Assembly: GCF_001665685.1 (NCBI RefSeq)
Contig: NZ_LZTB01000120.1
Location: 33,050 to 97,049, forward strand
Length of the DNA stretch: 64,000 nucleotides
Reading direction: 5' to 3'
DNA from: Mycobacterium sp. 852013-50091_SCH5140682
GTDB taxonomy: Bacteria > Actinomycetota > Actinomycetes > Mycobacteriales > Mycobacteriaceae
This document shows, piece after piece, positions 58,502 to 64,000 of this stretch (its first letter is position 1; every line of letters begins with the position of its first letter). The position numbers and the translations under genes were made by a program. A model generated the notes under the pieces. It searched no databases. It had not been told where the DNA came from and saw only the letters and a list, made by a program, of their open reading frames with translations.

Positions 58502-59488
58502 CTACAGAGAGGCCGGAAGCCCAAACTTCTCGAACAACGACTGGTCCATGAACGCCACGACATGGGATATGCCGTCAGCGCCGATAGCCAACACGTGTAA
58601 CTGGAACGCTTCGTGCACGCCGGTCTCCGGATTGCGCATGTACATCGCCGCGGCGGGCTGGTCGTTGGCGGTCGTCGGGATGAACCGCATATCGCCGGCC
58701 TTCTCGGCGGGGCATTTGTAGCGAGAGAGGTCGCCGATGGCCTGCGGGCCGCGATACCAGCTGTCGAACGGTGGCATTTCCCAGATGGCCTCGGCAGTGA
58801 AGAGCTCGACGAGCTTGTCGATGTCGTAGGCCTCGAACGCGGCGATGTAGCGACTGAGCATGTCCTGCGCTTCGGGAGACTCGGGCGCGACGACCCGGGC
58901 GTCCTGTGTCGGGCTCGCTGCTTCCAGCTGGGCCCGTGCGCGTTGCAGCAGGCTGTTGACCGCGGCTGTGGAAGAGCCCAGTGCACCGGCAACCTCGGAG
59001 GCTTTCCACTGCAGTACTTCGCGCATCACGAGCACGGCGCGCTGGCGAGGCGACAGGTGTTGTAACGCCGCCACGAACGCCAGCCGGACCGACTCGCGGT
59101 CGCCGACGATGTTCCCCGGGTCGGCGGACTCGTCGGGCAGCGGCTCGAGCCAGGGCACTTCGTGGTGCTCGGCGATGTCCTCTGTTCCCGTCGAGCTCGG
59201 GGTGCCGAGGCCTGACGGCAGGGGCCTGCGCTGGCGGCCTTCCAGGGCAGTCAGGCAGGTGTTGGTGGCGATCCGGTAGAGCCAGGTGCGGATCGACGAT
59301 TTGCCTTGAAAGCCCTCGTAGGACTTCCACGCGCGCAGGTACGTCTCCTGCACCAGATCCTCGGCATCGTGCAGCGAGCCGGTCATCCGGTAGCAGTGCG
59401 CGAGCAGCTCGCGCCGGTACTGCTGGGCGTCGGCGAGGAAGGCGTCAGCCGGACTGCCGCTGTCGAGTGAAGGTGCGAGCACGGTCAC
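58502..59488 (-). CDS. sigG: ECF sigma factor with SnoaL-like C-terminal domain (SigG-like)
   Basis: This 328-residue sigma factor has region 2 (YRRELLAHCYRMTGSLHDAEDLVQETYLRAWKSYEGFQ) and region 4 (LSPRQRAVLVMREVLQWKASEVAGALGSSTAAVNSLLQRAR). A SnoaL-like domain of about 120 residues (YIAAFEAYDIDKLVELFTAEAIWEMPPF) follows. Position beside Rv0183- and Rv0184-like genes matches SigG (Rv0182c) of M. tuberculosis. TAGGCT ends 7 nt before the GTG at 59488, which sets the start; a longer frame to 59518 lacks support. C-terminal SnoaL domains in this group are known to modulate the sigma factor. Confidence 0.92.
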   Translation of the reverse strand: MTVLAPSLDSGSPADAFLADAQQYRRELLAHCYRMTGSLHDAEDLVQETYLRAWKSYEGFQGKSSIRTWLYRIATNTCLTALEGRQRRPLPSGLGTPSSTGTEDIAEHHEVPWLEPLPDESADPGNIVGDRESVRLAFVAALQHLSPRQRAVLVMREVLQWKASEVAGALGSSTAAVNSLLQRARAQLEAASPTQDARVVAPESPEAQDMLSRYIAAFEAYDIDKLVELFTAEAIWEMPPFDSWYRGPQAIGDLSRYKCPAEKAGDMRFIPTTANDQPAAAMYMRNPETGVHEAFQLHVLAIGADGISHVVAFMDQSLFEKFGLPASL

Positions 59489-59495
59489 GTCGTCG

Positions 59496-59525
59496 AGCCT
59501 ACGCACGCCCACCGACAACTACGAT
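59496..59525. promoter_or_regulatory. Divergent leaderless promoters for sigG and a membrane protein
   Basis: On the minus strand TAGGCT (59501-59496) is 7 nt before the sigG GTG. On the plus strand TACGAT (59520-59525) is 6 nt before the ATG of the small membrane protein. The boxes are 18 nt apart, so RNA polymerases would compete. Confidence 0.5.
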
Positions 59526-59531
59526 CGAAAA

Positions 59532-59858
59532 ATGGCTCGGCGGGGGGTGGAAGGCGCGAATATCGCGGCATTCGTGCTGTATGTCCTGCTCATCCCGGCC
59601 GCATTCATCGAATTCATGATGAGTGCTCTCGGCTTCGGCATGGCCACCGACGGCTGCCACGACGCGGCCTGCGATGCCAGCTACCACGAAGAAGCGGCGA
59701 TCATCACCGTGGGCATCGGACTGGTTGTGGTGTTGGTGGCCACCGGCGCGATCATGCTCTACGGCTTGACCCGCGGGAAGATCGTCATCATCTGGCCGTT
59801 CGTCGCCGCGGCGGCCATGGTCGGCGTGTTCGTCCTCGGGACCGCAGTGCTGCACTAA
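59532..59858 (+). CDS. Small membrane protein, three helices
   Basis: This 108-residue protein has three likely membrane helices (IAAFVLYVLLIPAAFIEFMM, ITVGIGLVVVLVATGAIMLYGL, VIIWPFVAAAAMVGVFVLGTAVL). A loop with two cysteines (GCHDAAC) lies between helix 1 and 2. Family not recognised. The ATG follows the leaderless pattern. It is divergent from sigG and precedes the monoacylglycerol lipase gene by 31 nt. Confidence 0.75.
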   Translation: MARRGVEGANIAAFVLYVLLIPAAFIEFMMSALGFGMATDGCHDAACDASYHEEAAIITVGIGLVVVLVATGAIMLYGLTRGKIVIIWPFVAAAAMVGVFVLGTAVLH

Positions 59859-59889
59859 CCGTTAACCTGCATCCCGCTACGCTCGCCTG

Positions 59890-60729
59890 ATGACCAGTAC
59901 CCGTACCGAGCGGACCTTCGACGGCGTCGGCGGGGTGCGCATCGTCTACGACGAGTGGATGCCGGAGGGCGAGCCCCGTGGCGTCATCGTGCTGTCGCAC
60001 GGGCTGGGCGAACATGCTGGCCGCTACCACCACGTCGCCCAGCGCTTCGGCGAAGCCGGATTGATCGTCTACGCCCTCGACCACCGCGGACACGGCCGTT
60101 CCGGCGGCAAGCGGGTGTATCTGCGGGACATGTCGGAGTACGTCGGCGACTTCCACACCCTCGTCGGGATCGCCGCCACCGAGCATCCTGACCTCACCCG
60201 TATCGTGCTCGGGCACAGCATGGGTGGCGGCATCGTCTTCACCTACGGCGTCGAATACCCCGACGAGTACACCGCGATGGTGCTGTCCGGGCCCGCGGTC
60301 GCCGCGCAGGCGTCGTTGTCGACGCTGTTGGTGGCGGCGGCCAAGGTGCTCGGCAAGATCGCTCCCGGGCTGCCCGTCGAAGAACTCGACGCCACGGCCG
60401 TCTCCAGGGACCCCGCTGTGGTCGCTGCCTACAACGCCGACCCGCTCGTGTGGCACGGCAAGGTGCCTGCCGGCATCGCCCGGGCCCTGATCCTCGTCGG
60501 CGAGACGATGCCGCAGCGCGCCTCTGCGCTGGCTGCGCCGTTGCTGGTGGTGCACGGCGAGAAGGATCGGCTGGTGCCGGTCGAAGGCAGTCATCGGCTC
60601 GTCGAGTGCGTCGCTGCCGAGGACGTCCACCTCAAGGTGTACCCGGGCCTGTACCACGAGGTGTTCAACGAGCCCGAGCAGGCGCTGGTGCTCGACGACG
60701 TGACGTCGTGGATCGAGGCGCATCTGTGA
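59890..60729 (+). CDS. Monoacylglycerol lipase (Rv0183-like)
   Basis: This 279-residue alpha/beta hydrolase equals Rv0183 in length. The catalytic triad reads Ser110 in GHSMGGG, Asp226 in VHGEKDRLVP and His256 in YPGLYHEVFN, the same numbers reported for Rv0183. HG in LSHGLGEHAGR is the oxyanion region. It hydrolyses monoacylglycerols to fatty acid and glycerol. TACGCT ends 6 nt before the ATG (leaderless). The stop overlaps the next gene (GTGA), coupling it to a lipoprotein. Confidence 0.95.
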   Translation: MTSTRTERTFDGVGGVRIVYDEWMPEGEPRGVIVLSHGLGEHAGRYHHVAQRFGEAGLIVYALDHRGHGRSGGKRVYLRDMSEYVGDFHTLVGIAATEHPDLTRIVLGHSMGGGIVFTYGVEYPDEYTAMVLSGPAVAAQASLSTLLVAAAKVLGKIAPGLPVEELDATAVSRDPAVVAAYNADPLVWHGKVPAGIARALILVGETMPQRASALAAPLLVVHGEKDRLVPVEGSHRLVECVAAEDVHLKVYPGLYHEVFNEPEQALVLDDVTSWIEAHL

Positions 60730-61694
60730 GACGAATCGCCGCCGCACTGCTCGCGGTGCTGCTGCTGGCCGGTTGCGGATCCGAGCAGCCGGCCAAATGG
60801 GTCGACCAGGACGTCAGCTTCGACGCCGACGGCCTGACCATCTTCGGCACCTACCGCAACAACGGCAGGTCCGGTCCGGCCGCGTTGCTCATCTCCGAGA
60901 GCGGGCCGACGGACCGCAACGGCGACAACAAAGTGGTGGGCCCGATCGGCAACATGCGCCAGATCGCCGAGGCGCTGTCGGACGACGGCGTGGCCACCTT
61001 GCGCTACGACAAGATCGGTACCGGCAAGACCAAGCTGGGGCCCTACCAGCAGAAGCCGACGGAGGTCGTCAGCGCGGTCTACACCACCGGCGCGGCAGCG
61101 GCACTGAAGTTCCTCGGCGATCAATCGCACACCGACAAGGATCGGCTGTCGATCTACGCGGTCGGTGAGGGCGCCATCCATGCGATGACGCTGGCCGGCC
61201 GAGGTGATCCCAAGGTGCACTCGCTGGCGCTGTTGCAGCCGCTGGCGGGCCGGTACCTGGACATCATCACCAACCGGGTGCGCTCGGGGTCGACTCCGGA
61301 GGTGCTCAACGCGTGGCTGGGTGCCGTCGACCAGATTCGTACCAAGGGCACCGTCCCGGACAACCTGCCCGAAGGCCTCAGCGCGATCGTCAACAAGAGC
61401 AATCTGAACGCCATCGTCGAGGCCGACAAGATCGATCCGCTGGCGCTGGCCGCCGCCCTGCCCGCCGGGTTGCCGGTCCTGCTGACCTGCTCGGATTCCG
61501 ACTCCCAGGCCAGCTGCGACGCCGAACGTCCGCTGATCGACGCGCTGCACCATACGGCGCTCAAGGTCGTCGAGCTCAAGGGCGTCAACCACATCCTGCG
61601 CGACGACCCGACCGACAGCATCGCGAACTACGGCAAGCCCGGCCCGCTTTCTCCGCAGGTGCTTGACGCGCTGAAGGCTTTCGCCGGGCAGTGA
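60726..61694 (+). CDS. Alpha/beta-hydrolase-fold lipoprotein, nucleophile apparently lost
   Basis: This 322-residue lipoprotein (lipobox LAGC, Cys17) has hydrolase-fold sequence: ALLISESGPTDRNGDNKVVGP, LRYDKIGTGKT, then at the nucleophile elbow AVGEGAIHA, where family members have GHSEGA. VLLTCSDSDSQ and GVNHIL supply acid and His-like positions. With Gly in place of the nucleophilic Ser it is probably not a classical esterase. It overlaps the lipase gene by 4 nt and may bind or present lipids. Confidence 0.82.
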   Translation: MRRIAAALLAVLLLAGCGSEQPAKWVDQDVSFDADGLTIFGTYRNNGRSGPAALLISESGPTDRNGDNKVVGPIGNMRQIAEALSDDGVATLRYDKIGTGKTKLGPYQQKPTEVVSAVYTTGAAAALKFLGDQSHTDKDRLSIYAVGEGAIHAMTLAGRGDPKVHSLALLQPLAGRYLDIITNRVRSGSTPEVLNAWLGAVDQIRTKGTVPDNLPEGLSAIVNKSNLNAIVEADKIDPLALAAALPAGLPVLLTCSDSDSQASCDAERPLIDALHHTALKVVELKGVNHILRDDPTDSIANYGKPGPLSPQVLDALKAFAGQ

Positions 61695-61722
61695 TGTCGG
61701 AGGCGTTTTCTAGGATCGTGCC

Positions 61723-62466
61723 GTGAGCGACGACAAGATGCTGGCGCGCATCGCCGCCCTGTTGCGCCAGGCCGAGGGCACCGACAACGCGCACGAGGCC
61801 GAGGCGTTCATGGCCGCTGCGCAGCGGCTGGCCACGGCCACCGCCATCGACCTGGCGGTGGCCCGGTCGCATTCCGCCCAGCGCACCAAGGCGCAGATGC
61901 CGGTGCAGCGCACCGTGACCATAGGGCAGGCAGGCACCAAGGGCCTGCGCACCTATGTGCAGTTGTTCGTGATGATCGGGATGGCCAACGACGTCAAATG
62001 CGATGTCGCGTCGAACTCGACGTTCGTCTACGCCTACGGCTTCGCCGAGGACATCGACGCCACCCATGCCCTCTACACCAGCCTGGTGTTGCAGATGGTC
62101 AAGGCCTCGGAGTCCTACATCGCCTCGGGCGCGCACCGGCCTACCCCGACGATCACTGCGCGGCTGAACTTCCAGCTGGCGTTCGGTTCTCGCATCGGGC
62201 AGCGGCTGACGAAGGCCCGCGAGGAGGCCAAGCAGGAAGCCGATCGTACTGATCAGCCCGGGACGGCAATCGCTTTGCGCGACAAGGATATCGAACTGAA
62301 GAGCTTCTATCGCCAGGCTTCGCAGGCGCGTGGCACGTGGCGGGCCAGCAGCGCGTCGGCGGGCTATTCCTCGGCGGCACGCCGGGCCGGGGACCGCGCC
62401 GGGCAGCGGGCGCGGCTGGGCCCGAACACCGAGTTGTCCGGCGCGCGCGGCGCATTGGAGCAGTGA
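61723..62466 (+). CDS. DUF2786 protein (Rv0184-like)
   Basis: This 247-residue protein begins MLARIAALLRQAEGTDNAHEAEAFMAAAQRLA, the DUF2786 motif, followed by a charged helical body and a basic C-terminus (SAARRAGDRAGQRARLGP). Function unknown; no membrane segments. Position and length match Rv0184. TAGGAT ends 6 nt before the GTG (leaderless). The stop overlaps the metallopeptidase gene (GTGA). Confidence 0.88.
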   Translation: MSDDKMLARIAALLRQAEGTDNAHEAEAFMAAAQRLATATAIDLAVARSHSAQRTKAQMPVQRTVTIGQAGTKGLRTYVQLFVMIGMANDVKCDVASNSTFVYAYGFAEDIDATHALYTSLVLQMVKASESYIASGAHRPTPTITARLNFQLAFGSRIGQRLTKAREEAKQEADRTDQPGTAIALRDKDIELKSFYRQASQARGTWRASSASAGYSSAARRAGDRAGQRARLGPNTELSGARGALEQ

Positions 62467-62936
62467 CGGCCCGAGACGCTCAGCGGGCCAAGGTATATGC
62501 CGCCGAGCAGTTCGTGCGGACCATGTTCGACCGTGCCGCGCAACACAGTTCACGTGCCATCGACTTCTTCGGTACGTCGCTGACGTTGCCGCCGGAGGCG
62601 AAGTTCGGCTCGGTGGAGTCGGTGCAGCGCTATGTCGACGAGGTGCTTGCCCGCGTCGGTGCCCCGCCCGTGAGCGTGCGGGCGCGCCGCGGTACCGCCG
62701 CTGCGCACTACGAACTCGTCGACGGTGTGGCCGTCATCGCAGTGCCCGAACGGGATTCGACATGGGCACTCCGGGAACTCGTCGTGCTGCACGAACTGGC
62801 CCACCACCTGAGCCCCGCACCGCCGCCGCACGGGCCTGCATTCGTCGCCACCTACTGCGAGCTGTGCGAAACGATCATGGGGCCGGAGGTCGGACTGGTG
62901 CTGCGGATGGTGTACGCGAAAGAAGGCGTGGTCTAG
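62463..62936 (+). CDS. Small zinc metallopeptidase-like protein (Rv0185-like)
   Basis: This 157-residue protein has the zinc motif HELAHHL in VVLHELAHHLSPAPPPHGPAF, with HGPAF as the third-ligand region. The pattern is that of the TIGR04338/Rv0185-type metallohydrolases. No signal peptide is seen, so it is cytoplasmic. The GTG overlaps the DUF2786 stop. Substrate is unknown. Constant pairing with DUF2786 suggests a shared task. Confidence 0.88.
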   Translation: MTARDAQRAKVYAAEQFVRTMFDRAAQHSSRAIDFFGTSLTLPPEAKFGSVESVQRYVDEVLARVGAPPVSVRARRGTAAAHYELVDGVAVIAVPERDSTWALRELVVLHELAHHLSPAPPPHGPAFVATYCELCETIMGPEVGLVLRMVYAKEGVV

Positions 62937-62946
62937 CCTGGCGGAG

Positions 62947-63603
62947 GTGACCGAGCCTGCCGACGTCGACGCCATGTTCACCCAGCTGCTGCACACCGAG
63001 GACGACGCGCTGATCGCCGCTCGGGAATCCGCGACGACCGCTGAGATGCCCGCCATCGAGGTATCTGCCCAGCACGGAAAGTTGTTGTCGCTGTTGACCA
63101 GAATGTCGGGGGCGCGCCGGGTGCTGGAGATCGGCACGCTCGCCGGTTACAGCACCATCAACCTGGCCCGCGCAGTCGGCGAGGCGGGCCACGTCGTCAC
63201 CCTCGAATATGACCCCCGCCACGCCGAGGTGGCCCGGACCAACTTGGCGCGCGCCGGAGTCGCCGACCGCGTCGAGGTGATCGTCGGGGCAGCGTTGGAC
63301 ACCCTGCCCCGGCTCGCCGAGCGCGGGGACATCTTCGACCTGGCGTTCATCGACGCCGACAAGGAGAACAATGTCGCCTACGTCGAATGGGCCATCAAAC
63401 TGGGGCACTCCGGGTCGATCATCGTGGTGGACAACGTAACCCGGTTCGGCCGGGTGTTGGCTCCGGCCGCCGACGATCATCAGGCCCGCGCGGTGCGCGA
63501 CATGCTGGAGATGATGGGTAACCATCCCCGGCTGGACACCGCGGCGATTCAGACCGTGGGCACCAAGGGGTGGGACGGATTCGCCGTGGCCGTCGTCAGT
63601 TGA
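62947..63603 (+). CDS. SAM-dependent O-methyltransferase (Rv0187-like)
   Basis: This 218-residue catechol-type O-methyltransferase has VLEIGTLAGYSTINLARAV as motif I, HVVTLEYDPRHAEVARTNL for the SAM ribose site, and LAFIDADKENNVAYVEW followed by IIVVDNV for metal binding. The family methylates catechols or caffeoyl groups using Mg2+. The GTG at 62947 has both a GGAGG-like site and TAGCCT 7 nt upstream. It ends before a convergent hairpin. Confidence 0.93.
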   Translation: MTEPADVDAMFTQLLHTEDDALIAARESATTAEMPAIEVSAQHGKLLSLLTRMSGARRVLEIGTLAGYSTINLARAVGEAGHVVTLEYDPRHAEVARTNLARAGVADRVEVIVGAALDTLPRLAERGDIFDLAFIDADKENNVAYVEWAIKLGHSGSIIVVDNVTRFGRVLAPAADDHQARAVRDMLEMMGNHPRLDTAAIQTVGTKGWDGFAVAVVS

Positions 63604-63617
63604 GAGCTCGAACGCGA

Positions 63618-63676
63618 CGAGCGTGCGTGAACTGCTGCCGATTGACGGTGTGTCGGGCAGCAGACACGCACGCTCG
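63618..63676. terminator. Hairpin between O-methyltransferase and MmpL genes
   Basis: CGAGCGTGCGTG (63618-63629) pairs with CACGCACGCTCG (63665-63676). The arms continue as ACTGCTGCC/GGCAGCAG with a one-nt offset. It lies between convergent genes and can end both transcripts. Confidence 0.65.
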
Positions 63677-63718
63677 CGGTGCTGGGTGACGCGGTGCTGG
63701 GTGACGCGGTCCTGGTGA

Positions 63719-64000
63719 CTAGGCCGTGGCGTCCGCGGTCTGCTTCTCCGCAGGCTTCGGCCAGGGCTCCGGCAGGGGGCGTTGACGGACCAATTGTGGC
63801 CACCAGAACCACTTTCCGAGCAGGGCTGCGATCGACGGCGTCATCAATGAGCGGATGACGAGCGTGTCGAAGAGCAGGCCCAGGCCGATGGTGGTGCCGA
63901 CCTGGCCGATGACCGCGAGTTCGCTGACGGCCATGGACATCATGGTGAAGGCGAACACCAGGCCTGCCGAGGTGACCACCGAGCCGGTGCCGCCCATGGC
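63719..64000 (-). CDS. MmpL/RND-type transporter, C-terminal part
   Basis: This is the C-terminal about 93 residues of a gene entering from the right edge. GTGSVVTSAGLVFAFTMMSMAVSE, then IGQVGTTIGLGLLFDTLVIRSLMTPSIAALLGKWFWWP are the last membrane helices of MmpL proteins, which export lipids or siderophores. A basic/proline tail (RQRPLPEPWPKPAEKQ) follows. The specific MmpL cannot be named from this part. Confidence 0.85.
   Translation of the reverse strand, partial: AMGGTGSVVTSAGLVFAFTMMSMAVSELAVIGQVGTTIGLGLLFDTLVIRSLMTPSIAALLGKWFWWPQLVRQRPLPEPWPKPAEKQTADATA

Noticed and set aside
58048..58992. Minus-strand open frame of 314 codons across the repeat cluster and sigG end
   Set aside because: Arg/Ser/Cys-rich, built from the tandem repeats and antisense of real genes; no motifs.

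Overview
The window reads as chromosome of a rapidly growing mycobacterium (Mycolicibacterium, M. smegmatis-like). It is GC-rich and densely coded, and carries a complete mce1 locus with its GntR regulator, an Emb-family arabinosyltransferase, DUF732 and Mas proteins, a SigG/Rv0183/Rv0184/Rv0185/Rv0187-like block, and many lipoproteins. The species cannot be fixed from sequence alone. No tRNA, rRNA, CRISPR, prophage or transposase was seen.

Layout. 1-6.4 kb (mostly minus): 5' end of an LCP cell-wall ligase, an acyl-CoA dehydrogenase, the proton-translocating transhydrogenase pntA-pntB, a CorA-like channel with a GQN signature, and a TetR regulator divergent from a cytochrome P450. 7.8-11.9 kb: a Gln/Pro/Tyr-rich hypothetical protein, a DUF1345 membrane protein, and a sulfonate-type ABC transporter preceded by a 14-codon leader peptide with a Cys-Cys pair. 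12-19.1 kb: lipid and xenobiotic enzymes (alpha/beta hydrolase, TetR, SAM methyltransferase with a GbsR-like regulator, DmdC-like acyl-CoA dehydrogenase, zinc alcohol dehydrogenase, thioesterase, SRPBCC protein). 19.2-36.3 kb: secreted lipase, mce1R, fadD5, yrbE1A/B, mce1A-F and mas1A-D, a lipid-import operon. 36.3-43 kb: DUF1275 permease, EmbB-like arabinosyltransferase, DUF732, deazaflavin-type reductase, SDR and fructosamine kinase. 43-56.9 kb: a 696-residue secreted protein with a CRP-type palindrome upstream, a Ser/Thr kinase coupled to a penicillin-recognising-enzyme-like lipoprotein, an acyltransferase, a secreted RNase with its barstar, a degenerate cyclase domain, a phosphodiester glycosidase, a sorbosone-dehydrogenase-like lipoprotein, pirin, SDR and alcohol dehydrogenase. 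57-64 kb: a DUF559-type nuclease gene bracketed by repeats, sigG, monoacylglycerol lipase, DUF2786, a small metallopeptidase, an O-methyltransferase and the end of an MmpL transporter.

Main unexplained structures. (1) A family of eight 52-54 bp palindromic elements with arms AGTGGCCAGTT/AACTGGCCACT lies between genes. Five of them bracket the DUF559-type gene, and one supplies its last 14 codons and stop. (2) A Cys-codon leader peptide precedes the sulfonate transporter. (3) A 29-codon ORF joins mce1A and mce1B through ATGA overlaps at both ends. (4) An EmbB-like arabinosyltransferase stands alone. (5) At least fourteen genes show the TANNNT-N6/7-RTG pattern of leaderless transcripts, which sets several start codons used here.
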